Assembly: GCA_964016985.1 (NCBI GenBank)
Contig: OZ024827.1
Location: forward strand, 19,113,275 to 19,177,274
Direction: 5' to 3'
Length of the DNA: 64,000 nt
From: Anodontia alba
Lineage: Eukaryota > Mollusca > Bivalvia > Lucinida > Lucinidae
In this document: positions 1-57,700 of the stretch, piece after piece
How positions within the stretch are numbered: position 1 is the stretch's first letter
Layout: every line of letters starts with the position of its first letter
Position numbers and translations under genes: made by a program
The notes under the pieces: generated by a model
Told to the model about the DNA's origin: nothing
Databases searched by the model: none
The model's input: only the letters and a program-made list of their open reading frames with translations

Positions 1-32
1 ATAAGCGAGGTCGAGATAACGAGAGTCAACTG
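1..32 (+). mobile_element. Right end of a TA-flanked GAGTC/CTCGAA MITE
   Basis: The window opens inside the right terminus, with GAGATAACGAGAGTCAACTG followed by TA. This is the same terminus as in the full copies at 28831-29159 and 51550-51880. The rest lies outside the window. Confidence 0.6.
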
Positions 33-333
33 TAATTTGCAGTCTTTTTGTTCATGCATATATTACAAATCTGAGCCAAGTTGTGAAATTGAATTTATTT
101 TACCACGAGGTGATTGTATTCAAATACAGTTTATTACAAATCGTCAAGGTATTTTATACAATTTATATGAGCGCGCAGTGAAAACCCGGACCAACATGTG
201 CATTTGCACAGTACGATCAAGTCTTCTCTATGTTCTCTATGGATAGCTGATACTGATCAGACTGCGCGGATGCGCATGTTCATCTAAGCCTTCGCTGGGC
301 AAACATGTAAATTGGACGAATTGTTGTGCCCCA

Positions 334-337
<4 letters not shown>

Positions 338-370
<33 letters not shown>
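338..370. repeat. (ATT)n microsatellite
   Basis: About eleven ATT units in an otherwise unassigned stretch. A similar tract lies at 11577-11619. Confidence 0.9.
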
Positions 371-540
371 CTGCATAATTTATGCGCTTTGGTTTATTTA
401 AACATCGGAGTGAGGACCTATCAGGCAGAGCAAAACAAACACAGTCTCTTGATTTGATTTGAGGGTGAGCATATTGAGCTAAGTATGTGGTGCACATGTT
501 AATGGTAGGAATTGCTGTTTTCTAAATAAGATAATAATTG

Positions 541-762
541 AGCCGGCACAGCAATTCCTGTAATTTCTATGTGCGCCAAGCGACGACTCAAATTAGGCAG
601 TCTGATCAGAGTCGGAAAATGCGGCAGGAAGAAACTAAGGATCCTTAGCGCTATATATAGTGCATAGCGAAGACTCAGATATTACTGCGCAAATGCACAA
701 GCTTATCTTGGTCTTGTTTGGGCGCACGTGTGAATTTTAGGAAATGCAGTGCCCCGCTCAAT
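541..762. repeat. Short palindromic element, GAGCCGGCAC family
   Basis: Ends are inverted: GAGCCGGCAC with TATGTGCGCCAAGCGA on the left, and GGGCGCACGTGT with GCCCCGCTC on the right. The interior carries GACTCAGAT/TCTGATCAGAGTC-type stretches. Related copies or fragments lie near 244-310, 6160-6240, 12552-12793, 15715-15810, 16360-16512 and 28290-28400. Confidence 0.55.
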
Positions 763-1005
763 TTATAAAACCTACCACAATACTTCATAGCATATCATTC
801 CAGTCACTACAAGGAGTATCTCAGCTGGAAACCCGCACAGCTGGTCGGTGTTAGAATCCGTGTATGATATACAAGGACAATATTGAATCAATGAATAAAA
901 TATTTGTGTTCCAAAAATTTTACTTTATGCTTTGTTTTCCAGTAATGTCCCATTATAACAGTTTACTTATCAAGTTTTGCATCCTTCTAAAAGTATCAAA
1001 AGTCA

Positions 1006-1600
1006 AAAAGGATTGACTTTGGAAACAAAGAACACACAAAATCACGAAAATCGGAGACTCGATTTGATTGAGTCTCTTAATATGCAACACTGTGGTTTGC
1101 GAGGCTGCATACGCCCCCTAGCGCCGGCTTAAAGCGGGATTCGATTTTCAAATAACCAAGATGGGTTCAATGATCTCAAAGGAAATAAAATATAACCTTC
1201 ACATTTTACGGCCGCCACATGGCACAACACAAGCTACAGTAGAGTAAAATAAAAGTAAAAAAAAAAAAAGAATTGCTTTGGAAACAAAGAGCACACAAAA
1301 TCACGAAAATAGGAGACTCGGTTTGAATGAGTCTCTTCATATGCAACATTGTAGTATGCTAGGCTGCATGCCCACACACACCGCCCCCTCCCTCCCCCCT
1401 CTCCCCCCGCCCCCCCCCCCCCCCTAGCACCGGCTTAAAGTGGTATTCGATTTTCAAAATAAATAAGATGGACTCAATGACCCCAAATGAAATCAAATAT
1501 AACCAGCAGCACTATGATGATGTGCGGGGAGATTTTTTTACGGCCGCCACATGGCACAACACTAGCTACAGTCAAGTAAAATAAAAGTAAAAACGATTAA
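1006..1600 (-). repeat. Two tandem copies of a ~260-bp dispersed repeat
   Basis: The stretch starting GACTTTGGAAACAAAGA recurs about 260 bp later with the same order of blocks: GAGTCTC, TGCAACA, CCGGCTTAAAG, ACGGCCGCCACATGG. A C-rich run at 1383-1424 lies in the second copy. The opposite strand of the same repeat occurs at 6727-7085 and 51965-52160. Confidence 0.65.
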
Positions 1601-1840
1601 GGGAAATCAAATATAACCTGCACTATGATGAAATCTAATGAATCCATGAGAAGAGCTCATACTTCGTCCATTCTTTTTGTAAGCCTTTTGGCCCAGGTTT
1701 CTTCTGTTGTGACATACATTGTGACGTTGAGCTCCCATACTTGTACAGAGTGAGCGAATGCAGATACGTTGTGAGGAGACTAACGGCTTCAGAATCTGTC
1801 ACCACTGCATACGCTTGAATGTATCCCGAGTCTAAGGATG

Positions 1841-2117
1841 CATTACGAAAACATACCTATTCAAATAAACAGAACATTTCACCTCCAAAAACTGAAAAAA
1901 TTCAGATAAAAACTCTGATATTTTCATATTTCTGCTCAAAACATAGATTGTGGGTACTCGTTAGAACCGCCTCAGTGAGGCGGTTCGAACGAGTACCCAC
2001 AATCTATGTTTTTGAGCAGAAATAAGAAAAATAATGTATACCCCCGTGAACCCCAGTTTTACTATATAAATGTGGGGTTTAAGGGGGTCAAAATTATATA
2101 GGCATGTTTTCGTGATG
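1841..2117 (-). mobile_element. HP-MITE copy
   Basis: Reverse orientation, from CATTACGAAAACATACCTAT to GCATGTTTTCGTGATG. The central hairpin is intact. Confidence 0.85.
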
Positions 2118-2347
2118 GCCAGGCCTTTCCCATATTCTTTTTTGCGCCTGTACTAATAGCCATTATGCCTTGTGTCACAGGTTTTGTGGCATGCCAGCTC
2201 TCATTACAGTCTATGATATTTCATTGTATTCGGATTGACTTATTCACTGACATATTCCTGCCATATGTGTGGACACCATTCGCTCACACCCATTAGTTTC
2301 ATATATTTGTGAACTTCTTTCCCCGTCTTTTGTGATTCTTTATATGT

Positions 2348-2941
2348 TCAGAATTTTATGTATCCAATGGCAATGTGGTCGGTGTGAGAACTGTTTTTTC
2401 GACAGTGATATCGAGCATCCGTCATGACTGATATTACTTCGACGCCGCTTTGTACTACTTCTGCCACCAGGACGCTTTCAACCGACAGTTGAGACAAAAG
2501 ATCTATTATAGCCGCAAACGTGACAGCCGCTTTGGAGCGAAAATAGTCTTTCAGCATTCCAGAATCAAATAAATTGCCGAATTTCTCATATGCCACCTTG
2601 CTCATTACAGAACAGAGATAAGCCGTCATTGCTTTATAGTTCACAGTGAAGTTTCCACCTAGCTTACTAGAAGAATTCCACTCGACATTGTGTCCACTGC
2701 TACATCGAAAAGTGAAAGAAATTACATGTCGATGGTAATTTTCAGAAACAATACTCAGGTCGTTTTCACAGTTCATTTGGTATGTCGAAACGGATTTGAC
2801 GCGATCCATTATGCACGTAGTTGCACATATAAAATTGCTCTGTGATGCAGAATCTAAACTTGAAGACATTTCTGTGTTTGCATTTTCAATTAACGGATCT
2901 GTAACAAGATCATGATTATATTCAGGGACAGCATTGTTCAC
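2348..2941 (-). pseudogene. Transposase-like fragment
   Basis: Open frame of about 197 codons from a GTG on the minus strand. The C-terminal part reads AEVVQSGVEVISVMTDARYH followed by CRKNSSHTD. A TDAR-x(2)-RKN-type motif of this kind is known to me from transposase-like proteins of invertebrate DNA transposons, where the Asp may be the first acid of a DDE centre. The frame ends soon after, so later acidic residues are absent. A second short frame on the same strand upstream (about 3155-3025, starting MDTKIEGVTSRTVKKRL) may be a detached N-terminal part. It lies upstream of and antisense to the SRCR gene. The exact transposon superfamily is not determined. Confidence 0.45.
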
Positions 2942-3276
2942 TAATCCTTTTAATTACTTATTTACAGATTTTACCCCTAAATGCTTCTTTGATTGATCCA
3001 TTTTCCCTTCAAATTTTAACTTTTCCGAATCAGTGCCAAATGTCACGGTTAATCTTTTTATTTGACTGAGTCATATACTGATCTTCCTTGAGAGAACCAT
3101 CTTTCAAGCGTTTCTTTACAGTTCGTGAAGTTACACCTTCGATTTTGGTATCCATATCACCTGATCAATTTGAAATTCGGAACACTTGAAACAGCTAATT
3201 TACAGAATCCTGCAATAGCATCGATATCAAATAATTAGGTATTTTATTTTAATTTTAAAAACTTTCATATGTTGTA

Positions 3277-3513
3277 CAGAATTTTGCTACTTCAACTTCT
3301 GACAATTCCTTATACCGGTTGTCATGAAAACTATATAGATATATTTCTGAAAAAAAAAATCTTTCAAAATAGTTTCTTCTTTCTCAGCAGGAGTGCAGAA
3401 TTTTGCTACTTCAACTTCTGACAATTCCTTATACCGCTTATCATGAAAACTAAGTAGATATATTTCTGAAAAAAAAATCTTTCAAAATAGTTTCTACTTT
3501 CTCAGCAGGAGTA
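3277..3513. repeat. Tandem duplication, period 119 bp
   Basis: The block starting CAGAATTTTGCTACTTCAAC is repeated head to tail at 3277 and 3396 with few differences, ending CTCAGCAGGAGT in both. Confidence 0.85.
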
Positions 3514-3579
3514 TTAGATCTGAGGTGTCTACACATAATTTCCAGACATCAAGATAACAAGCCTTAAGCAATGAAGATC

Positions 3580-3745
3580 CCGGTAAACCCCACTTTATAT
3601 AGAAAAATGGGAGTTGCAGGAGTATACATTATGTTGTTTTATTTCTGCTCTAAATATAGACCATGGGTATTCGTTACAACTGCCTGGATGAGGCGGTTCT
3701 AATGAGTACCCACAATCAATGTTTGAACAGAAATAAAAAAAAATG
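3580..3745 (+). mobile_element. Degenerate HP-MITE fragment
   Basis: Keeps AAACCCCACTTTATATAG, GAGTATACATTAT and a decayed central hairpin (GTATTCGTTACAACTGCC against AGGCGGTTCTAATGAGTACC). Its right part is replaced by a T-rich tract at 3767-3815. Confidence 0.65.
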
Positions 3746-3766
3746 TGTATCTGTTTTTTGTTGTTG

Positions 3767-4096
3767 TTTTTTTTTTTTTTTTTTGTTGTTTTTTTTTTTT
3801 TTTTTTTTTTTTGTTTCATCTGGAAAGTTTCATTTTTACAGCCTCTAAAATTGCATTATATTGAATAGAAATATTCTCTTAATGAGATTAGCAGCTGTTG
3901 CAGCAAACATTTCTGTGGCATATGAAAGTTTTCAAACTGTAAAATTTAAGTAAGTGACATCTTTTATCACGAAAATATAATTTATCACAGTAGCATATGA
4001 ATATTTAGTAAAACGATTAAAATTTAAGAAATGGAATTCTTCAACGCTGGCAGTGAATTGGGATGAATTTTCACCGCAGTTTATGATAGCTTTTTT

Positions 4097-4134
<38 letters not shown>

Positions 4135-4142
4135 TTTTTTTT
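3767..4142. repeat. T-rich homopolymer tracts
   Basis: Two long T runs, 3767-3815 and 4089-4142, with an unassigned AT-rich piece between them. Frames across them are only poly-Lys or poly-Phe. Confidence 0.85.
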
Positions 4143-5168
4143 GTCATTTTCACCATTGAGAGTTTGACTTTTTTAAAAAAATCGTTGTCAATATAATGAT
4201 TGTTTTATTCCTTGATTATATTTTTTATAAAATAGTATTTTTTTCAAGCAAAGTCTGTTTAAAAGCTCTTGTCTGATGACAATATACAGCCACATTTGTG
4301 CTAATTTTGAAATAATTCATATGCGCTGAATAGTTTTCTTTCCTACAAGAGCATGCATGTCTCGGTCTGCAAAATTAAATGAATTATTTATTTGGTGCAT
4401 CTATGATTATTTTAAAATGAGCCATCATATGTGATAATTGTACTTTTCGAATACCTGAACAGCGAAGTCCCACTTGTGACTGCTCATCCGCGCAGACCCT
4501 TCGCTTTTCGCACATATAATATCGGAAAATTAAGACTAACAATCAGACATCTAGCCCCATTAGATGGCTGCACACTCCTACTAATTAGCTGCACATGTGC
4601 ATTTGAAAAATGGTTTTACGGAGGATGAAAACTACCATTATCTCGTTTCACGGCTCAAATGAGCAAACATACAGATGTTATGATGATATATCTAAAAAGC
4701 AAACATTTTATGACAATTAGTCAGGTTTCAGTACCAATAAAAAGTCAATGCGATTCATATATTATCTTATAAAAATCCGTATGGAGATATGGTGATAATT
4801 TGCTGAAAACAGACAAAATGTCACTGTTGCAGACAATGAAGCTCGGTCGCAAGATGTGGACAGTGGAGTAGGAGCTTACACCAGAAACGAGAGAGTGTGA
4901 ACATTGTTTCCAAAGTCCATGTGTAACTTAAATATACATGTACTGGTTGGGAAATGGACAAGAGGCCTGTAATCACAACGGCCAGATAAGGAGAAACAAA
5001 TACACTAGCTACTGGAAAGTTTTGAAAAAAAGTGGGAACTTAATCAGATCCTCGTTATCTGAGATTCAAAGTTCAGCTCGCTGAGGGTGATGAGTGGGCC
5101 GTAAAGCATCACAGGGAAATGATGCTAGTTTGCGTTTTACGACAAGTGCGGTTGGTGTACTCAAATCC

Positions 5169-5446
5169 CATCACGAAAACATGCCTTTACAATTTTGACC
5201 CCCTCAAACCCCACTTATATATAGTAAAACTGGGGTTTACAGGGGTATACATTATTTCCTTATTTCTGCTCAAAAACATAGATTGTGAGTACTCTTTAGA
5301 ACCGCCTCGTCGACGCGGTTCTAACGAGTACCCACAATCTATGTTTTTAGCAGAAATTTGAAAAAAAATATCAGTTTTTATCTGAAAATTTTCAGTTTTT
5401 GGAGGTGAAATTTTCTATATATTTGAATAGGCGTGTTTTCGTAATG
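5169..5446 (+). mobile_element. HP-MITE copy
   Basis: Forward orientation, complete, from CATCACGAAAACATGCCT to GGCGTGTTTTCGTAATG. The hairpin turn is CCTCGTCGACGCGG, slightly altered. Confidence 0.85.
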
Positions 5447-5730
5447 CCAAGAACAAGCCATATATGGGACATAATGGAAATGAACTTGACTATCCAAAAG
5501 TCTTTTGACATTTTGAAATTGAAGATAGTCGCTTTGATCAACTTGAAGAAATGATCCGTAATGACCCAATGGGTTTGGACATCCAGGCATATGCAAACAG
5601 TGCAGACCCACTACATCCTTTGGACACATTTCTGTTTTGTAAAATCACTCTGTTGAAATTTAAGGATAATTACAGCAACTTTTTCGATATGTCAAAATTG
5701 GATTACACAGAATTGTTGCTAGTAGTAAAA

Positions 5731-5731
<1 letters not shown>

Positions 5732-5783
<52 letters not shown>

Positions 5784-5885
5784 GTTTTTTTGTTTTTTGT
5801 TGTTGTTTTTTGTTTTGTTTTGTTTTGTTTTGTTTTGTTTGTTTGTTTGTTTTTTTGTTTTTTTTTTTTTGTTTTGTTTTTTTAA
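5732..5885. repeat. (GT)n microsatellite followed by T/G-rich tract
   Basis: About 24 GT units (5732-5780), then TTTTG-type repeats to 5885. Confidence 0.9.
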
Positions 5886-5975
5886 ATAGGATTGTTAACA
5901 TTTTGATCAGGATACCTATAGTGAAAATACATAATTATCAAAAATCTTGTTATTTGATACGGAGACAAACAGCAG

Positions 5976-6153
5976 AAAACTTGTCTGTGCAGAACATTGA
6001 CCAGGTCAAACAAATGTTTGCCTGTTTAGTCTCTGACAAAACTTGTCTGTGCAGAACATTGACCAGGTCAAACAAATGTTTGCCTGTTTAGTCTCTGACA
6101 AAACTTGTCTGTGCAGAACATTAACCAGGTCAAACAAATGTTTGCCTGTTTAG
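5976..6153. repeat. Tandem repeat, period 62 bp, about three units
   Basis: ACTTGTCTGTGCAGAACATT recurs at about 5979, 6041 and 6103. The last unit runs into a fragment of the GAGCCGGCAC palindromic family (6160-6240). Confidence 0.85.
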
Positions 6154-6333
6154 TCACAGCGAAGACTCTGATAAGACTTTTCTGAATCTTCGCTGAGTAC
6201 ATTTGTAAGTCGTTGGAATTGCTTGTTCCGGCTCAATAGTAGTATTCAGCAGGGAATAATAAAGGTAGTGACCAGGGTGTGCATATGTGCATGCTTACCT
6301 GAGCTTTTGTCGTTCGTATAATTACGGTATACC

Positions 6334-6613
6334 CATCACGAAAACATGTCTATATAATTTTGACCCCCTTAAACCCCACTTTTATATAGTAAAACTGGGG
6401 TTTACAGAGGTATACATTATTTTTCTTATTTCTGCATAAAACATAGATCGTGGGTACTCGTTAGAACCGCCTCGCCGAGGCGGTTCTAACGAGTACCCAC
6501 AATCTATGTTTTGAGCAGAAATATGAAAAATATCAGAGTTTTTATCTGAAAAAATTTTAGTTTTTTTGGAGGTGAAATTTTCCATATATTTGAATAGGCA
6601 TGTTTTCGTAATG
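6334..6613 (+). mobile_element. HP-MITE copy
   Basis: Forward, complete. The central palindrome is nearly perfect, with turn CGCCTCGCCGAGGCG. Confidence 0.87.
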
Positions 6614-6726
6614 CTACCGATAAGGCTTATTTTATAAGTGTATACTAAGCTTTGTTATAGAATGTGACCCCTGTATACGGCACAAGTTACAAGTTCTAAT
6701 TCAAAACACAATGCCACATATAGACT

Positions 6727-7085
6727 TCAAACTTCATTACTGCTTATGAAGAGTCTCAATAAAACCGAGACTCCCATTTTCTTATCTGTAGTGTGTTCTT
6801 TGTTTCCAAAGGCAATCTTTTTTACGTTTATTTCACTACACTGCAGCTGGTATTAGTGTCGTGTCCCCCGTACTTTAGCATAGTGCAGATTATATTTCAT
6901 TTCCTTTGGGATCATTGGGCCCATTGTGGAATCTTTGAAAATGGAGTTCTGCTCATGTATACGCTAGAGGGTTAAGCAGTGTTGCAAACTTCATTACTGC
7001 TTATGAAGAGCCTCAATAAAACCCATTTTCTTATCTGTAGTGTGTGCTTTGTTTCCTAAGGCAATCGTTTTGACGTTTATTCCAT
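6727..7085 (+). repeat. ~260-bp dispersed repeat, tandem, forward copy
   Basis: CTTCATTACTGCTTATGAAG is present at the start and again about 250 bp later, each time followed by the AAAACC...CCCATTTTCTTATC block and the TTTGTTTCC block. Same family as 1006-1600 on the opposite strand. Confidence 0.65.
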
Positions 7086-7541
7086 AGTTTGGACATAAAT
7101 CTGTTCAACTAAATTTTAGGAGACGCATATGAATATTGTGTTTGACTGCAGAGGAACATTCAACCGGTGGTCTTCCTTTAAGTTAATTGTTTTTAATGTC
7201 GTATACTCATAAGCAAAAACAGAAACATATTTTCATATCTTTTTCAAAAAATACAAACAAAAAATAATAAATAAATAAAATAAATAAATAAAAACAGGTA
7301 AACTGCATGTGGAAAGGGAGATTGACCAGATGGCGCTATCTCAGCTAGCCTTAATTAGGCACCATATGGTTTCCCTATAAGGCCTGACTCTGAGATCATT
7401 ATAACTGCTATTAATACCTAATAATGCTATTAATACCTTTCAGACAGAAAGTTTTACCAGAAACCGCCAAATAGGTAAGTTAAAGGCGATTTGATTACTC
7501 CCCATTATGGCTCCCCATTGGTCAGTGAACATTATCTATAA

Positions 7542-53066
<45,525 letters not shown>

Positions 53067-53395
53067 CTGAAATAGAATTCGACAGTGCAAGTTTATTCAC
53101 ATTTTTTTTTTTCATGAAACGAACCGTTTGAATGTATGTCTGTATAAGAAGGTTGTATGAAATTTCAAACAAATACTGTTGGAAAAGCCTTAATTTGAAG
53201 CAATATGCTACAGAATGTTTTAAATGGCTACTGACGGAACATAGTTGTATATCAAAAGCAGATAAGAGACAATTTGTGATTTGTGCATTTTGAAACGAAT
53301 AAGTATGGAACATTGCCATAGTTTGGAAAGACACAAGAGGTATTTCAGAATTTTGGAAGCCACTACTGATGGAACAAAGTCTTATTTTAAAAACA

Positions 53396-53669
53396 TACCA
53401 CGAAAACACGCCTATATAATTTGACCCCCTTAAACCCTTTTTTATATAGTGAAACTGGGGTTTACAGAAGTATTTTTTTTTTCTTATTTCTGCTTAAAAA
53501 CATATATTGTGGATACTCATTAGAACCGCCTCGCCGATGCGGTTCTAACCAGTACCCACAATCTATGTTTTGAACAGAAATATAAAAATATCAGAGTTTT
53601 TTATCTGAAAATTTTCAGTTTTTGGAGGTGAAATATTCTATAAATTTGAATGAGCGTGTTTTCGTAATG
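53396..53669 (+). mobile_element. HP-MITE copy
   Basis: Forward, full length, left terminus ACCACGAAAACACGCC. Starts about 330 bp after the SRCR stop codon. Confidence 0.82.
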
Positions 53670-53869
53670 AGATAAAAGATACAATGTGATGTTAAATTTT
53701 GAAACAAATGCTGGTACAGCACAGTCATATTTTAAAAGCAGATAAGAGATACTCTGAAATGTTTTTAAGCAAATGCTATTAAACACAGCAGTAATTTGGA
53801 AACATGCAAGGGGTATATTAGTATTTTAGAAAAGAAACACTACTGACGGAACAAAGCTGTATTTTTTTT

Positions 53870-54380
53870 TCAAAAAAAGGTAAGAGAAAAGTCAAGGGAG
53901 TGCCACAATCATAAAACGCAGCCCTTCCCAGACCCCAAGAGGAAGAGGAAACCGACAAATCTAAACAAGCACAAATCAAACAAACGTACGAAAAGCACTA
54001 AGATTAGCTCTCTCTTCCCCAAGTGAGGTAATCGCAATACTAAAAGGACTGAAAAACACAAGAACAAAATGACACACGGAAAGACATACAACAAATCGCC
54101 TCGTAGAATAAACCACAAAGCAACAAAGAGTAAGACTAACACCGGGACCACCGACTTAGAACGGTCTGTAGAGTTAACCACCGCGGGGTTTAAAGCACAT
54201 TTACAGCTAGCTAACTTCACCCTGGGTCCCGATGCTACAGAAACACATAAAAATTCGGTTCGCATAAAGGCTCCCAACTCAGTCAATGCATCAAAGCGAA
54301 AGCATAAAAATCAAATTAATCACTATAATAAACAAAGACGAGTACTCATGGCTAGTTCTACTGTATGCCAGAGTAAATGA
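53870..54380 (+). repeat. Lys/Arg-rich dispersed repeat, longest copy
   Basis: Starts AAAAAAAGGTAAGAGAAAAG. Lys/Arg-rich peptides are readable but split between frames. A frame from 54069 reads KSPRRINHKATKSKTNTG, then LANFTLGPDATET and ends ASSTVCQSK. It abuts the 3' end of the Penelope-like element. I do not recognise a family. Confidence 0.6.
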
Positions 54381-54389
54381 AAACCAAAA

Positions 54390-57300
54390 GTTGAACCACG
54401 GCGGGCCAAGCCAAAGACATATCGTCAAGCCCCAACCCACTGGTTAAAGTTTAAGAAGAGGCCGTCATTGAGTCTGAGGCCCGAACCGCCGTCGTGCAAT
54501 TAAAGAGTGAAGCATAGCCATCAACAATGATTGGGTTGACAACTAGGCATGCAGTCTGTCGCATAATATCCAGGCTATAGCAAATTCTTTTATAACGGTT
54601 AATAAGTTTTCTGAATTGCTCCGAAAAGTTAGATTTACCTACATTTTTTTCTAAATCTGTACACTAAGTCACCGTAAAATTCGGGTTCCGATATACCTTG
54701 TTGCAGAAGTGTTTTCAGACTGACGCTATATTTTTCTAACAACGCACTGTGTCTGCGATAAAATTTCGAAAACGCCTTACGAAGTTTAAAATAACGATAG
54801 CCCTGCCTAAGAAGTTTGGCAGTAAGGGCTTTATTACGGTAGTTAAAGTCATTAAGATCGGTGGTTTATTCTACGAGGCGATTTGTTGTGTGTCTTTCTG
54901 TGTGTCATTTTGTTCTTGTGTTTTTCAGTCCTTTTAGTATTACGATTGCCTCGCTTGGGGAAGAGAGATCTAATCTTAGTGCTTTTCGTACGTTTGTTCG
55001 ATTTGTGCTTGTTTAGATTTGTCGGTTTCTTCTTCCTCTTGGGGTCTGGGAAGGGCTGCGGTTTGTGATTGTGGCACTCCCTGGACTTTTCTCTTACCTT
55101 TTTTGAAGAAGCTCTGGCGAATCTAATAAGCTTAGATATGTTTCCCCCATATGAGGTACGCCGGGGGACATCGCCATCCAGAAAAGGGAAATTGACTATA
55201 TCAAAATCAAAATCGTCCCGTTTATCACAAATATTGGTGGAAACTGTACCATTAGATATACATAGACTCAAATCCAAAAAAGGTGCCTCGGTATCGGAAG
55301 AATTTGCTCTATTTAACTGGAGTTCTGCTGGGTATATCCGGTCACCATTTGGTAAAAGTAAATATTGTCAATATTTAACAAATCATCAAGGTATCTTGAA
55401 GTTGAATTTAAAGCCTCAATAATGTCAGCCTGATTTTTACGTGAGAGAGACTTCATGAAATCTCTCTCATAATAAAAATGAAACAAATCTGCAACAAGAG
55501 GAGCACAATTAGTTCCCATCGGAATGCCAATAGTTTGCCTAAAATGTTTAGTTCCAAATCTAGTAAAAATATTATCCAAAAGATAAACAAGGGCATCAAG
55601 ACTTTCTGACACGACCATAAATTGTGATTATTATATACATCAGAAGTGAAAAAGGCACATTCTTCGTTGCAAGCCAAATATTGGGTATTCTTCCGAATAA
55701 ACGTTCGGTTAATTAAATCAATAAGTTTATCTTTTATAAGATGATGAGGTAACGTAGTATACAGTGTAGAAAAATCATATGTAGACAATTTAGAAGCCTG
55801 AAAGTTTTTAGATTTAAATTTATTGAGAACATCATTAGAATTTTTAATTGACAAAAATAGTTAATTAAGTCCCTTTCGTAAACAGTATCATAGTATCTAA
55901 TCCAATGTTTTTAACAGCAGTAAGGCATGAAGTTAGCAGTTTGGACAAAACAGTAGTCGTACATGAACTAGAATTAGCAATGAAACGTGCTTTATAAGGT
56001 CGTTTATGAAGTTTCGGTAACCAATATAACGTAGGAAGTCTGTCTTGCTTTTCTTTAATACTCACTGCAAACTTAGCAGTAATATCGATAGAATGGGTAT
56101 TGACAATAGATCTCTCGTCCGTAGAAATCCGTTCATATGTTTTGGTACTTCCAAGTTCTTGTATTAGAGTATTGATATAATAAAGTCGTCACACAACAAC
56201 AACATTATTAGCAGCTTTATCAGCTGGAGCCAAAAGATACTGCCTATGAAATTCTTGGATATCTTGTTTCAAATATTGAAAAGATAATTTAGGCTTTGGA
56301 GGGAGAAGATCAAGGTTATTAGAGTAAAATAACACACGTTCATCAATGATCTTAAAAGTCTTTAATTTCCAATTATTTAAAGCATTAGATTCAACATGCT
56401 CTCGTTTACACCAACGCGTACAATAGTCATTTAAAGCACTGGCAATTGTTTCCTGACATTTATTGAAATCAATGTGGGCTGGGAATCTATATTTAGGTCC
56501 TTTTGAAATAACTGAACGGATTCGTGAACCAGTTATATATAATCTTCAAGTTACAAGTGACAATATGACCCACTGGTTGATAACAAAATTTAGAATCTTT
56601 ACAATCTCAAGAATCAGGGGAACTAGTTTCAATATCAAGATCAGAAACTAATTTATTGAAATTTAGTATAGTATTACGGATAGGTTTGTTATCGTAATAG
56701 GAGATTCCGTGTTTTCGAAATGTGATGGTATAGCTGATATAACATTATTATCTCGAAATATGCTAGGTAAATCTATGAATTCAATACCATTATTATTGAA
56801 TGGAATTTTGATGAAGTGTCTAAGGACGAAGAGCATGTTGAGTATAACATCAAGTAAGGAGAACTGCTTCATACAAATCATGTTTTCTATCATAAAATTT
56901 ATTCACCTCATCATCTAACTTACGTAATGAAGAAACAGACAGTGAAGCTAGTTTAGAAAGCATTTGATGACGTCCAGAATTTAAGAGAATATTTAAATCA
57001 AAAAGAGATAAGACAGTTTTATGTTTTCGTTTAAAACTGCGTGTAAATATTATCATTAAATCCAAGTGGAAAAGGGGTTTGTAAACGATTAATCCATTTA
57101 AGTTCAAGTTCATATCTTAAAATGTTTTTGAATCTTTCGGTAGAATTGGACTTGTGTATAATTTTTTCAACAGGTTGAACCAAAACTTTACTAGATGATC
57201 ATGAATGACCAGTACTCCGGAAATGTTAATAAAGAAATGATCAATTTTCTTTGCTTTTTTGATTTTAAGCAAATGTTCCTTAAATCTTGTTTTAAGAGCC

Positions 57301-57700
57301 CGTTTGGTCTGTCCAACATACCGCATTCCTCAGCCTCCTTCGCTGCAAGTGAAAATTGTCTATGATTAACTGAGGAAATTATAGTTGACTGACAAATTAA
57401 ATGATTGCAGCAGGTGCAACTCTTGGCATTGCACTTAGAAATATTAAGGTACATACTGTTCCTTTTATACGGATTCTTATTTTAGAAGTATAGGAGATTT
57501 TATTGGAGAAAGTCAAATTCTAAGGTGATTACTGAAAATATTATAATTGGAAGCGCCATATAAATTTATAGATGATACAGAGTGAAGTTTCAAAAGTGAA
57601 ACGTTAACAGTAGGTAACAGAGAGTTAAATCTAGCAGTAGAACGGGGAATCTGTAAAGAAGAAGCAGAATGTAACCAAACACACGAAATGCTTCAGGATT
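54390..57700 (-). pseudogene. Penelope-like retroelement with N-terminal GIY-YIG (Naiad-like), decayed
   Basis: Reading the minus strand from high to low coordinates: a Cys cluster KCNAKSCTCCNHL (about 57440), then RYVGQTKRALKTRFKEH (57326-57270, GIY-YIG nuclease core with the YVG triplet), a middle region with FNNNGIEFIDLPSIFRDN (about 56800), RT motifs LPTLYWLPKLHKRPYKARFI (about 56035), TYDFSTLYTTLPH (about 55780, first catalytic Asp), IPMGTNCAPLVADLF (about 55540), STSRYLDDLLNIDN (about 55395, catalytic YLDD), FPFLDGDVPRRTSYGG, and the end TAKLLRQGYRYFKLRKAFSK and EPEFYGDLVYRF (54830-54640). Several frameshifts and stops break it. The GIY-YIG domain precedes the RT, the permuted order reported for Naiad/Chlamys PLEs. 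Canonical Penelope has it after the RT. A Lys/Arg-rich repeat interrupts it at 54862-55104. Confidence 0.85.
54862..55104 (-). repeat. Lys/Arg-rich repeat inserted in the Penelope-like element
   Basis: The minus-strand frame runs from the RT end straight into KKVREKSRECHNHKPQPF and KSNKRTKSTKIRSLFPKRG. Element sequence resumes at LNDFNYRNKALTAKLL. The insertion begins with the same AAAAAAGGTAAGAGAAAAG as the copies at 23547 and 53870. Confidence 0.75.

Noticed and set aside
54862..55104. Intron in the Penelope-like element
   Set aside because: The 5' edge looks like a donor (GGTAAGAG), but no AG acceptor lies at the other edge, and the same sequence is inserted in an unrelated LINE.
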